64,000 nucleotides of DNA from CAZRKC01 sp964600665. GTDB taxonomy: Bacteria > Bacillota > SLNR01. The stretch lies in assembly GCA_964600665.1 (NCBI GenBank), contig CAZRKC010000002.1:96670-160669 (forward strand), given 5' to 3'. The notes below the pieces were generated by a model that saw only the letters and a list, made by a program, of their open reading frames with translations, searched no databases and had not been told where the DNA came from. The translations under genes and the position numbers were made by a program. Positions 25,087-33,950 of the stretch are shown piece after piece. Every line of letters begins with the position of its first letter. The stretch's first letter is position 1.

Positions 25087-26751
25087 ATGGAATTCTTGAA
25101 TGGGGCTGTTCTGAAGGAAATGATCACAGCCAGTGCCAATCGATTGGACAGCAATAAAAAGTCCATTGATGCATTGAATGTATTCCCTGTCCCTGATGGG
25201 GATACTGGGACAAATATGTCATTGACTATTCTATCTGCGGTTAAAGAAATCAACAAAGTGCACGGGGATGCGCTGCCGACAGTTGCCAGTGCGATTGCAA
25301 CGGGATCGCTGATGGGCGCGCGCGGGAACTCCGGAGTAATTTTATCCCAGATATTCAGGGGGATCACCAAGAGCATCGGTGATAAATCTCAGATCAATGC
25401 GAAGGAATTTGCTCATGCATTGCAGGATGGCGCAAAAACAGCATATCAGGCTGTTATGCGGCCAGTGGAAGGTACGATTCTGACCGTGGCAAGGGAGGCC
25501 GCCCAGGGGGCGATTCTTGCGGCACAGAATGCGGATGATATCGAACAAGTGATCATGGGTGCATTGGATCACGCTCGTATCTCTTTGGAAAAAACACCGG
25601 AACTGCTCCCCGTCCTCAAACATGCAGGTGTTGTGGACGCCGGTGGAAAAGGATACATATATATCCTTGAGGGATTCCTTTCAGTGCTGCAAGGTGAGAT
25701 TCCGATCGTGGAGTTTCATTCGGACCTGCTGGTTCCCATTGATGAAAGCATCTCTTCGGACAAAAATAAAAAGCTGATATACCCATATTGTACGGAGCTT
25801 CTGATCTACCGGAATGGGGAACCTTTATCGGAAATTCGGATTCGCCAGGTGCTGGAACCCTGGGGTGATTCGATGCTGGTGGTCGGTACAGGCGAGTTGA
25901 TCAAGATTCACATCCATACAAATGATCCCGGTGCTGTGTTGAGTTTTTGTGGAACTTGCGGTGAATTACGAGATATCAAGATCGATAATATGAATTATCA
26001 GCATCGTTCAACGGTCATGACAGAAGAACTGTCTCAGTTTTATCATGAAGATGAAGAAGCTGGAGTAGAAATGAATCTTCCCGTTGCTCCGCTAAAACCG
26101 TATGGGTTGGTTGCTGTAGCAGCGGGGGAAGGTTTGGCGGAAACATTTCGCAGTTTGGGTGTGGATACAGTGGTTACCGGAGGGCAGACGATGAATCCGA
26201 GTACGGAGGATTTAGCGAAAGCAGCAACGGCGATTCGAGCGGAAACAATTTATATTTTCCCGAATAACAGCAACATCATTCTCGCCGCGCAGCAAGTCAA
26301 AGAGGTGTCTGATCAGGCGGTCTATGTGATTCCAACCCGCTCGGTTCCAGAGGGGATCGCAGCTGTTTTGGCATTTAATGCAGATCTGGATGTCACCACG
26401 AACACGAACCGGATGCAGGATGCAACAGGGCAGGTTAAAACGGGTGAAATCACTTATGCAGTCAGGGATTCCAAGTTTGGTGAGATGGAAGTTCATGAAG
26501 GGGATATCTTGGGTATTTTGGACCGTGATATTAAAGTGACCGGCCATCGAGTGCCAGAGGTCGTGATGAAAGTATTGGACTTCATGGTCGTCGATGGAGA
26601 TAGTTTGATTACGCTTTATTATGGCGATGCTGTGGATGAAAGTGAAGCTGAAACTCTGCATCAGGGGATTCAGGAACGATACCCACAATTGGATGTTGAG
26701 ATGTATTCCGGGGGACAGCCATTATACTATTATTTGATTTCAGTGGAATAG
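25087..26751 (+). CDS. fakA: Fatty acid kinase ATP-binding subunit FakA (DAK2/YloV family)
   Basis: In Staphylococcus and relatives FakA phosphorylates fatty acids presented by FakB (DegV-family) proteins, feeding PlsX/PlsY phospholipid synthesis. 554 residues from ATG 25087, starting MEFLNGAVLKEMI; the frame opens at 25075, but that ATG touches GGGAGG. The N-terminal DhaL-type domain carries NVFPVPDGDTGTNMS (31-45, metal/ATP Asp residues) and GARGNSGVILSQIFRG. The C-terminal EDD-like domain ends HQGIQERYPQLDVE and PLYYYLISVE. A DegV partner lies 2.8 kb downstream, beyond the ferredoxin-AOR cassette. Confidence 0.9.
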   Translation: MEFLNGAVLKEMITASANRLDSNKKSIDALNVFPVPDGDTGTNMSLTILSAVKEINKVHGDALPTVASAIATGSLMGARGNSGVILSQIFRGITKSIGDKSQINAKEFAHALQDGAKTAYQAVMRPVEGTILTVAREAAQGAILAAQNADDIEQVIMGALDHARISLEKTPELLPVLKHAGVVDAGGKGYIYILEGFLSVLQGEIPIVEFHSDLLVPIDESISSDKNKKLIYPYCTELLIYRNGEPLSEIRIRQVLEPWGDSMLVVGTGELIKIHIHTNDPGAVLSFCGTCGELRDIKIDNMNYQHRSTVMTEELSQFYHEDEEAGVEMNLPVAPLKPYGLVAVAAGEGLAETFRSLGVDTVVTGGQTMNPSTEDLAKAATAIRAETIYIFPNNSNIILAAQQVKEVSDQAVYVIPTRSVPEGIAAVLAFNADLDVTTNTNRMQDATGQVKTGEITYAVRDSKFGEMEVHEGDILGILDRDIKVTGHRVPEVVMKVLDFMVVDGDSLITLYYGDAVDESEAETLHQGIQERYPQLDVEMYSGGQPLYYYLISVE

Positions 26752-26771
26752 TGATTAAAGGGGGTAACAGG

Positions 26772-27164
26772 ATGAAAAGACTCATCAAAGATGAAAGCCT
26801 GTGCATTGAATGCCATCAGTGTGAAGAGACGTGTGCTCAGACGTATTTTAAGACCAATGATATTCGCAAAGCACGACTTCATGTCACTCGCAAAGGCACA
26901 GGGGAACCAGATATCACCATTTGCACTCAATGTGGGATCTGCATGGATGTTTGTCCGGTTTTGGCAATTTCCCGAAATAGTCATGGGGTCGTCTGGATCG
27001 ATGCCAAAAAATGTGTGGGGTGTTATATGTGTGTGGCTGCATGCCCGCTAAATGCCATGATGCATACTTTTGATGAAACAGAGCCGTTCAAATGTATCGC
27101 CTGTGGAATGTGCACCAAAAAATGCCCGACCAACGCGATTACTTTACAGGAGGTGGAGAAATAA
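26772..27164 (+). CDS. Four-cluster polyferredoxin, electron-transfer partner of the AOR-family enzyme
   Basis: 130 residues from ATG 26772, seven bases after AAAGGGGG. Sixteen cysteines form four [4Fe-4S] motifs: C11-14-17-21, C51-54-57-61, C81-84-87-91 and C108-111-114-118. The first motif lacks the usual trailing proline. No membrane segment, so it is cytosolic. Its TAA overlaps the AOR ATG by one base, which implies equal synthesis and a complex. Such ferredoxin subunits accompany AOR-type tungsten or molybdenum enzymes and shuttle electrons to or from the pterin site. It lies 20 bases after fakA with no visible promoter. Confidence 0.88.
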   Translation: MKRLIKDESLCIECHQCEETCAQTYFKTNDIRKARLHVTRKGTGEPDITICTQCGICMDVCPVLAISRNSHGVVWIDAKKCVGCYMCVAACPLNAMMHTFDETEPFKCIACGMCTKKCPTNAITLQEVEK

Positions 27165-29311
27165 TGTCACAGGAAGTCAAACTAACCTCCAAAGCGAAAT
27201 ACGAATATACACTCAAACCGATTGAAAGAGGGTATAATAATCGGACATTGTATGTGAACATCGGTACTGCCGAGATTAAAGAGAAACCAGTCACTGAAGT
27301 GATGAAAGATAAATTGGTTGGTGGTAAAGGCTTTGGACTCAAATTGTTGTGGGATGGGACGCGACCGGAAACTCGCTGGGATGATCCGGATAATGAAATC
27401 ATCATCGCCCCTGGTCCGGTTGCCGGGATCACACAATATCCGGGTTCTGGAAAATCCCTTGTGGTATCGATCTCCCCGGCTACGGACTTACCGATTGATT
27501 CCAATGTGGGTGGGTATTTCGGACCATATTTAAAATTCTCTGGGTTTGATGCACTGGAGATCCAAGGTAAAGCAGATAAAGGAATGGTTTTGTTTATCGA
27601 CGGGAATGCAGGTACGATTTCCCTGGATGAAATTGAGATCGATTCAGATGATGCACATGTGATATCAGAGAAGTTGACCACTTACTATGCAAAAGATAAC
27701 GATGACAAGCGTAATGTGTCAGTGGTTACATCAGGCTCTGCTGCAAAACATAGTTATATGGGTGTACTTAACTTCAGCTTTTATGATGTGAGACGTCAGG
27801 TTCCCCGGATGAAACAGGCTGGACGAGGTGGTATCGGAACCGTATTCTCCGACAAAAATATCAAGGCGCTGGTGGTTCGTTTTGCAGGGACAAAAGGGGA
27901 TCTGAATAATAGCTTTGATTATGAAAAGGTTGTCCGGACCGGTCTGAAACTGCACCGGGAAATCAATCGTCAAGATGAAAAGCTATTCCGTATGCGACAG
28001 GTTGGCACTGCAAACATCATCGAAGTGATGGATCAGTATGATCTGTTGCCCGTGCATAATTTCCAGTTCGGATCTCATCCTGATGCCAAGAACATCTATT
28101 CCAATGTGTTTCGTGATAATTATCTGACCCAGGGCCTACCGGATGGTTGTTGGTATGGTTGTTCGTTGGCATGTGCAAAGACTGCAGATCACTTCGAACT
28201 GAAAACCGGTCCTTATGCCGGGCATAAAGTGACTGTGGATGGTCCGGAATATGAAAATGCTGCCGGGCTTGGGGGTAATATGGGCTGTTTCGATCCCCAT
28301 TATGTATTGGAAGCGAACTTTTATTGTGACACTTATGGGGTGGATACGATTTCATTTGCGACAGCAGCTGCTTTTGCCATGGAATGCTATGAGCGGGGAT
28401 TGATCACCAAAGCGCATACAGACGGTTTGGAGCTGCGGTTCGGTCATACTGAATCGGCATTGGAGTTGCTGCACCAGATGTCTCGCGGTGAAGGATTCGG
28501 TGCCATTGTGGGTAAAGGTGTCCGGCGGATGAAAGCGCATTTTGCTACCCATTTCGGTGCTGATCCGGAAATCATGCAGGATATTGGGATGGAGGTCAAA
28601 GGCCTGGAGTATTCTGAGTACATGCCAAAAGAGTCATTAGCCCAGCAAGGTGGTTATGCAATGGCTAATAAGGGTCCTCAGCATGATGAAGCATGGCTGA
28701 TTTTTATGGACATGGTCAATAATCAGATACCTACTTTTGAAGATAAAGCCGAAGCGTTACACTATTTTCCAATATTCCGCACTTGGTTTGGCTTGGCTGG
28801 TTTCTGCAAATTACCATGGAACGACATCTTCCCGGAAAACAATAAATATCAGAGTGAGCCAGCAAAAATACCCGAGCATGTACAGAATTATGTGAATTTA
28901 TTCAGTGCCGTCACTGGGAAAACCATCGATATGCACGAGTTGATGCTGCAATCTGAGCGGGTATACAATCTCCAGCGAGTATTCAATGTACGTCGCGGCT
29001 ATGGAAGGCGCATAGATGACATGCCACCCTATCGAGCTTTGGGCCCGGTGACGTCCGAAGAATATGAATCCAGAAAAGATCGATACGATGACCAACTCAA
29101 AGAACTTTTTGCAATTGATCCGGATAAATTGAAAACAGATGAAAAGATCCGTATGTTACGTGAGCACCGGGTAAAACAGTATGATAAGCTGGTGGATGCA
29201 GTGTATAAACGCAGAGGATGGAATCACGACGGCGTGCCAACTGAAGCGCATTTACTTTCCATCGGCATGGATCTCCCCGAAGTATTGGCAGTGGCGAGGA
29301 CAAATCAGTGA
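27164..29311 (+). CDS. Aldehyde:ferredoxin oxidoreductase family tungsten/molybdopterin enzyme
   Basis: 715 residues from ATG 27164, after CAGGAGGTGG. AOR-family enzymes interconvert aldehydes and carboxylic acids using a bis-pterin W (or Mo) centre and a [4Fe-4S] cluster. Visible family marks: GGKGFGLKLLWD near 53-64, APGPVAGITQYPGSGK near 82-97, and AGRGGIGTVFSDKNIKAL near 219-236. The cluster cysteines are C329, C333 and C337 in DGCWYGCSLACAK; spacing is C-x3-C-x3-C rather than the C-x2-C-x3-C of archaeal AOR. A likely fourth ligand is in GFCKLPWND near 550. The variant spacing means the substrate could differ; BamB-like relatives act on aromatic CoA thioesters. It sits between a polyferredoxin and a MoaD-like gene. 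Confidence 0.88.
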   Translation: MSQEVKLTSKAKYEYTLKPIERGYNNRTLYVNIGTAEIKEKPVTEVMKDKLVGGKGFGLKLLWDGTRPETRWDDPDNEIIIAPGPVAGITQYPGSGKSLVVSISPATDLPIDSNVGGYFGPYLKFSGFDALEIQGKADKGMVLFIDGNAGTISLDEIEIDSDDAHVISEKLTTYYAKDNDDKRNVSVVTSGSAAKHSYMGVLNFSFYDVRRQVPRMKQAGRGGIGTVFSDKNIKALVVRFAGTKGDLNNSFDYEKVVRTGLKLHREINRQDEKLFRMRQVGTANIIEVMDQYDLLPVHNFQFGSHPDAKNIYSNVFRDNYLTQGLPDGCWYGCSLACAKTADHFELKTGPYAGHKVTVDGPEYENAAGLGGNMGCFDPHYVLEANFYCDTYGVDTISFATAAAFAMECYERGLITKAHTDGLELRFGHTESALELLHQMSRGEGFGAIVGKGVRRMKAHFATHFGADPEIMQDIGMEVKGLEYSEYMPKESLAQQGGYAMANKGPQHDEAWLIFMDMVNNQIPTFEDKAEALHYFPIFRTWFGLAGFCKLPWNDIFPENNKYQSEPAKIPEHVQNYVNLFSAVTGKTIDMHELMLQSERVYNLQRVFNVRRGYGRRIDDMPPYRALGPVTSEEYESRKDRYDDQLKELFAIDPDKLKTDEKIRMLREHRVKQYDKLVDAVYKRRGWNHDGVPTEAHLLSIGMDLPEVLAVARTNQ

Positions 29312-29496
29312 TCACTGTGAATAACAGGCCGTTTCCGTACGAAGCAGGCATGACCATCGGAGATATCCTGGAACGAAATCGGTTTACTTACGAAGGATTG
29401 ATCATCCGCGTCAACGGGCAATTGGTGGAAGACCGAGGATTCCCCATCCATGACGGCGATGATGTCAAAGTAATTCATATCTGCCAGGGTGGCTAA
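29308..29496 (+). CDS. MoaD/ThiS-like ubiquitin-fold sulfur carrier
   Basis: 62 residues from a GTG that overlaps the AOR stop by four bases. Beta-grasp fold with the C-terminal Gly-Gly (ends HICQGG) needed for thiocarboxylation. Short length and RVNGQLVEDRGFPIHDGDDV resemble both ThiS and MoaD. Being fused by overlap to an AOR gene, it probably supplies sulfur for the pterin dithiolene of that enzyme. That is inference; a thiamine role is the alternative. Confidence 0.82.
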   Translation: MITVNNRPFPYEAGMTIGDILERNRFTYEGLIIRVNGQLVEDRGFPIHDGDDVKVIHICQGG

Positions 29497-29518
29497 AGAA
29501 TCCAAAGGAGTGATTTGT

Positions 29519-30361
29519 ATGGTAAAAATCGTGACAGACAGCACAGCGGATCTGCCAAAAGAACTGGCAGCCCAACATGGTATCCATGTGGTTCCATTGA
29601 CCATCTTTTTCGGCGAAGAAGCTTACAAAGACGGGATTGATTTGACACCGGAAACCTTTTTGGAAAAACTAAAGGCAGCAAAGGATTTACCGACCACATC
29701 CCAACCATCTCCCGGTGATTTTGCTCAAGTCTACAAAAACCTGACGGAGGATGGTAGCGAAGTCGTATCGATCCATCTATCGTCCGCTTTGAGTGGTACG
29801 TATCAATCTGCGGTCATGGGGAAAGATATGGTGGAAGGAGCCAGTATTTTTGTTATCGACACTAAGTCTGCGACGATAGGAGTCGGCATTATGGTCCTGG
29901 AGGCTGCAAAAATGGCAGTTACAGGCGCATCAGGTGCTGAGGTCGCTGAACATGTCCAACGTCTGGTAAGTCAAAGTAGCCTGCATTTAGCAGTGGATAC
30001 TTTAGAGTACCTCCAAAAAGGTGGTCGGATCGGTCGTGCTCAAGGTTTACTGGGATCACTTTTGAATATCAAACCGATTCTATACCTTGTTGACGGTGTG
30101 ATGACCCCTGCTGAAAAAGTCAGAGGCTTCAATAAAGCACTGGCTCGGATGGCTGAGTTGGTTTTAGCCCAAATCATGCCGGAAGACAAAGTCATATATG
30201 GTGTCGCGCATATTGCATCACCTCAAGGGGCAGAGATTGTTATGCAAAAAGTGAGGGAGCGATACCCCAATGCAGAATTTCTGGTATATGACGGCGGTCC
30301 TGTAATCGGTGCACATGTTGGACCGGGAACCGTTGGCTTGATTGCTCAGAAAATTATTTGA
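29519..30361 (+). CDS. DegV-family fatty-acid-binding protein (FakB type)
   Basis: 280 residues from ATG 29519, after AAAGGAGTG. DegV proteins bind a fatty acid in a buried tunnel and present it to FakA. Signatures: VKIVTDSTADLP at the N-terminus, TTSQPSPGDF near 60, SSALSGTYQSA near 90, and LEYLQKGGRIGRAQG near 165. The downstream terminator ends this operon. With fakA upstream it forms a candidate complete fatty-acid kinase. Confidence 0.92.
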   Translation: MVKIVTDSTADLPKELAAQHGIHVVPLTIFFGEEAYKDGIDLTPETFLEKLKAAKDLPTTSQPSPGDFAQVYKNLTEDGSEVVSIHLSSALSGTYQSAVMGKDMVEGASIFVIDTKSATIGVGIMVLEAAKMAVTGASGAEVAEHVQRLVSQSSLHLAVDTLEYLQKGGRIGRAQGLLGSLLNIKPILYLVDGVMTPAEKVRGFNKALARMAELVLAQIMPEDKVIYGVAHIASPQGAEIVMQKVRERYPNAEFLVYDGGPVIGAHVGPGTVGLIAQKII

Positions 30362-30371
30362 TGTTCACCCT

Positions 30372-30400
30372 ATGCACCCCTCAGCGGGTGCATTTTTTTT
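30372..30400 (+). terminator. Strong terminator after degV
   Basis: ATGCACCC (30372-30379), a six-base loop, GGGTGCAT (30386-30393) and a run of eight T (30393-30400). Confidence 0.95.
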
Positions 30401-30444
30401 GCAGGAGGGTCTTGGATTATCGCGAAATAACAGGGAGACCATAG

Positions 30445-32775
30445 ATGGCAGGTGATTTTATGGATACTGTCAGCCAGTGGATTAATAAGATCCACCAGCT
30501 ATTTGAATCCGCCCGTGAAAAAGTGGTAGACAAATCACATTTTGAAACTGTTTTTCTAGAATTGCTGCGCGAGTCTGTTGACATGATCATCGTATCCCAT
30601 CGGGAAGCAAACGATTGGCTTACGTTTTATCAAGACTGGATCCAGCCAGGCTCGCGGATACCTCTTTATGCCCTTGAGCATTTGGAGCAGGAGATGACTG
30701 CTTTTTGCGAAGACCCCCTGCAAAGGCCGGTTGATTTGGTTAGCGGGGTGGGAAAAACACGTGTCAAGACACTCAATGCATTGGATATTCATACGATCGA
30801 GGATATGTTGACATACTATCCAAGACGGCATGACGACCGGAGCCGATTATTGCCCATCGCACAGCAAAAGAGCGGTGAAACAGGAACCGTTATTGGTAGT
30901 ATTCAGTCGGTCCATGAAAAGCGAATTCGCCCAGCGTTGAAAATATTTAGTGCAGTCATCAGTGACGGCAAGGATATCATAACCGGTAGTTGGTTTAATC
31001 AATCGTACCTATCGAAGCTTTTTAAACCGGGATTAAATATTTTGATCAGTGGCAAAATTGAGAGACGGTATGGGGCTGTACAAATGACAAACCCGACCTA
31101 TGAGATTCTGTCCGCAGACGACCCCATCCATACCGGGCGGATCGTTCCTGTTTATCCGACCACTGAAGCCATGGAACAGAAAGTACTACGCCGACTGGTC
31201 AAAAATTGTCTCGATCGGTGGGGAGATCAATGGCAGGATACAGTTCCCGACGAACTGTCTCGTAAGTATCGCTTGATGCCACGTCACGAAGCAATCAGAC
31301 AATATCATTTCCCAGCAACTGGTGAGGAACTCAGTCTGGCAAGACGTACATTGGCTTTTGAAGAATTATGGGTGTTACAGTATGGAATCCAAAGGTATCG
31401 GTATGAACACAAATCGAACCATCCGGGGATCATTCATGTGACAGGGAGGACGAAATTCCAAGCATTTATGGCAGCTATCCCTTATCAACTAACTCGTGCT
31501 CAGATTCGAGTAATTGACGAAATTCAGTCGGATATGGGAAAGCCATATCCGATGAACCGTTTGCTGCAAGGAGATGTGGGATCGGGTAAAACACTGGTAG
31601 CAGGTGCTGCCATTGCGGTTGCAGCTGATGGTGGGTATCAGAGTGCACTATTGGTACCGACCGAGATTTTGGCTGAGCAGCATTATATGACATTGGGTAA
31701 TTTGCTGGAAAAAGCGGGAATACGTGTGGGCTTACTGGTGGGAAGTCTCAGTTCCAAACACAAAGAGACCCTGTACCAAGCGATTGGGCAAGGGGAAGTC
31801 GATGTGGTGATCGGGACGCATGCGTTGCTCCAGGAGGGTATCTCGTTTTGCCGGCTGGGTTTGGCAATTACTGACGAGCAGCATCGATTTGGGGTCATGC
31901 AACGACATAAACTACAAGAAAAGGGATATAGCCCGGACATTCTGGTTATGTCCGCAACACCGATTCCAAGGACACTGGCCTTAACAGTATTTGGGGATTT
32001 GGACGTATCGGTAATTGATGAAATGCCCCCCGGACGGCAGAAAATCGAAACGTATTGGGTGACACCTGATATGCGGGGCCGGATCTATCAGTTTGTGCGG
32101 GAAAAAGTGAATGCAGGGGAACAAGTGTATGTAATTTGTCCTTTGGTTGAGGAATCGGAGAAGCTGCAGGCAGAAGCTGCTGTAGAAATGGCTGAGCGGT
32201 TGCAGCGAGATGTCTTCCCTGATTTATCAGTGGGTATGGTTCACGGCCGGATGAAAAGTGATGAGAAGGAGCATGCGATGCGGGTGTTTAGGAACGGAGA
32301 GATACAAATCCTGGTGGCGACGACTGTGGTGGAAGTGGGCGTTGATGTGCCAAACGCAACCTTAATCATCATTGAAGGGGCAGATCGATTTGGATTAGCT
32401 CAACTCCATCAGCTGCGAGGACGTGTCGGTCGAGGTGAACACCTGTCACACTGTGTGCTAGTTGCTGAGCCCAAAACAGAGGTCGCAATTGCCCGGTTGA
32501 ATGCCTTGAGCCGCTCAGGGGATGGTTTCTTCATTGCAGAAGAGGACCTGCGACTTCGCGGGCCGGGTGAATATTTGGGAACGCGACAGCATGGAATTTT
32601 TGGTTTGAAAGTCGCGGATCTCATCGTTGATCAAAAAATCATGGAAGTCGCACGGGCAGAATCAATTCGCTTTTTGGATCAAGGTGAAGCAGTCAAAAAA
32701 GAGCAAGTACGAAAGCTCCTGTTTGCATATCGAAAACGGTTTGGTGTTTTTAATAAGGATGTCTCGATGACATAA
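30445..32775 (+). CDS. recG: ATP-dependent DNA helicase RecG
   Basis: Remodels stalled forks and Holliday junctions. 776 residues, about 90 longer than the commonest RecG: the canonical protein begins around residue 95 (DLVSGVGKTRVKTLNAL). The wedge/OB region follows; Walker A is GDVGSGKT near 375, the DEQH box is near 476, and the TRG-type C-terminal motif is LRGPGEYLGTRQHG. The start ATG 30445 follows AGGGAGA; a second ATG at 30460 follows AGGTG. Neither restores the short form, so the N-terminal extension is real. Confidence 0.94.
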   Translation: MAGDFMDTVSQWINKIHQLFESAREKVVDKSHFETVFLELLRESVDMIIVSHREANDWLTFYQDWIQPGSRIPLYALEHLEQEMTAFCEDPLQRPVDLVSGVGKTRVKTLNALDIHTIEDMLTYYPRRHDDRSRLLPIAQQKSGETGTVIGSIQSVHEKRIRPALKIFSAVISDGKDIITGSWFNQSYLSKLFKPGLNILISGKIERRYGAVQMTNPTYEILSADDPIHTGRIVPVYPTTEAMEQKVLRRLVKNCLDRWGDQWQDTVPDELSRKYRLMPRHEAIRQYHFPATGEELSLARRTLAFEELWVLQYGIQRYRYEHKSNHPGIIHVTGRTKFQAFMAAIPYQLTRAQIRVIDEIQSDMGKPYPMNRLLQGDVGSGKTLVAGAAIAVAADGGYQSALLVPTEILAEQHYMTLGNLLEKAGIRVGLLVGSLSSKHKETLYQAIGQGEVDVVIGTHALLQEGISFCRLGLAITDEQHRFGVMQRHKLQEKGYSPDILVMSATPIPRTLALTVFGDLDVSVIDEMPPGRQKIETYWVTPDMRGRIYQFVREKVNAGEQVYVICPLVEESEKLQAEAAVEMAERLQRDVFPDLSVGMVHGRMKSDEKEHAMRVFRNGEIQILVATTVVEVGVDVPNATLIIIEGADRFGLAQLHQLRGRVGRGEHLSHCVLVAEPKTEVAIARLNALSRSGDGFFIAEEDLRLRGPGEYLGTRQHGIFGLKVADLIVDQKIMEVARAESIRFLDQGEAVKKEQVRKLLFAYRKRFGVFNKDVSMT

Positions 32776-32818
32776 GCTTAACTCCCGTGAGAAAACTGTC
32801 GAAAGGGGTCGGGGGATA

Positions 32819-32827
32819 TGCTATAAT
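32819..32827 (+). promoter_or_regulatory. Extended -10 promoter for rsmD-coaD
   Basis: TGC-TATAAT, with a perfect -10 at 32822-32827. No good -35. The site lies inside the longer rsmD open frame, so it supports the GTG start at 32862 rather than the upstream start. Confidence 0.65.
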
Positions 32828-32861
32828 GAGGAAAGAAAAGTTAGCTGAAGGAGAGAACATC

Positions 32862-33419
32862 GTGCGCGTGATAACGGGAGATGCAAAAGGTAGGCATCTC
32901 AAGAGTGTTAAGGGAATGAAGACACGCCCGACCTCAGATCGAGTTAAAGAATCACTGTTTTCGATTTTGAACCCAATGATCGTTGATGCAAAATTTCTGG
33001 ACCTTTTTGCAGGGACTGGGAGCATTGGCATTGAAGCATTAAGCAGGGGGGCACGAATGGCAGTTTTTGTCGAAAATGCACGGACTGCAGCCCAAGTAAT
33101 CAGAGAGAATTTGAAGATTTGCGGAATGATAGCTTCCGGTTCGGTCATGGAACAGGATGTATTGTCAGCGATTTCTCGATTATCCACCCAACAGATGCAA
33201 TTTACGGTTATTTATGTCGATCCACCTTATGATGCGGGTTTCGTTATACCAACTTTGCAGGCGGTGGCAAAGCACGACATCCTTTCAGCCGGGGGGATCA
33301 TCGTCGTGGAGGCTCGTAAGGGGAAAGAGGAGGATCTCGAAGTTGAAGGTCTTACTCAAATACGACGCAGCCGTTACGGAGATACTGTTTTGCAATTCTA
33401 CAAAAAGACCGACGAGTGA
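32862..33419 (+). CDS. rsmD: 16S rRNA (guanine-966-N2)-methyltransferase RsmD
   Basis: Methylates G966 of 16S rRNA. GTG 32862, eight bases after AAGGAG, gives 185 residues starting (M)RVITGDAKGRHLKS, the canonical N-terminus. Motifs: TRPTSDRVKESLFSIL, SAM-binding FLDLFAGTGSIGIEALSRGA, and catalytic VDPPYD near 125. It precedes coaD, as in most Bacillota. Confidence 0.93.
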   Translation: MRVITGDAKGRHLKSVKGMKTRPTSDRVKESLFSILNPMIVDAKFLDLFAGTGSIGIEALSRGARMAVFVENARTAAQVIRENLKICGMIASGSVMEQDVLSAISRLSTQQMQFTVIYVDPPYDAGFVIPTLQAVAKHDILSAGGIIVVEARKGKEEDLEVEGLTQIRRSRYGDTVLQFYKKTDE

Positions 33420-33431
33420 AGGAGGATGAAG

Positions 33432-33929
33432 TTGAAGACAGCTGTCTATGCGGGTAGTTTTGATCCCATTACCAATGGACATTTGGATATTATCGAACGA
33501 TCCGCTGCGATATTCGATAATTTGATTATTGCCGTTTTTGTGAACCCTAACAAAGAAGCGTTGTTTTCAGTTCAAGAACGAGTTGAGTTGATACGTGAGG
33601 TAACACGCCATCTACCAAATGCGCAAGTTGAATCATTCCAAGGTTTGCTGAGTGATTATGCCCGACAGCGGGGTGCGAAGGCGATTGTTCGTGGATTACG
33701 AGCAGTGTCGGATTTCGAATATGAGTTTCAGATGGCATTAATGAATAAGAAGTTAAACCCGAATGTGGAGACGATCTTTATGATGTCCAGCAGCAAAAAC
33801 ATCTACATCAGCTCAAGCCTCATCAAAGAAGTCAGTAGTCTGGGAGGCTCGATCAGTGGTTTGGTGCCAAGGGTTGTGGAAAATTTACTGATGGAGAAAT
33901 TCGCTCACAGGGTAAAATCCTCAAAGTAA
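33432..33929 (+). CDS. coaD: Phosphopantetheine adenylyltransferase
   Basis: Penultimate step of CoA synthesis. TTG 33432 is chosen because it lies six bases after GGAGG, while ATG 33426 directly touches the SD. This gives 165 residues. The nucleotidyltransferase motif is TNGH (14-17) in AGSFDPITNGHLDII, and the second is ISSSLIKEV. Completes, with coaBC, two CoA genes in this window. Confidence 0.95.
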   Translation: MKTAVYAGSFDPITNGHLDIIERSAAIFDNLIIAVFVNPNKEALFSVQERVELIREVTRHLPNAQVESFQGLLSDYARQRGAKAIVRGLRAVSDFEYEFQMALMNKKLNPNVETIFMMSSSKNIYISSSLIKEVSSLGGSISGLVPRVVENLLMEKFAHRVKSSK

Positions 33930-33950
33930 TTCATAACGGGGGGTAATAAT

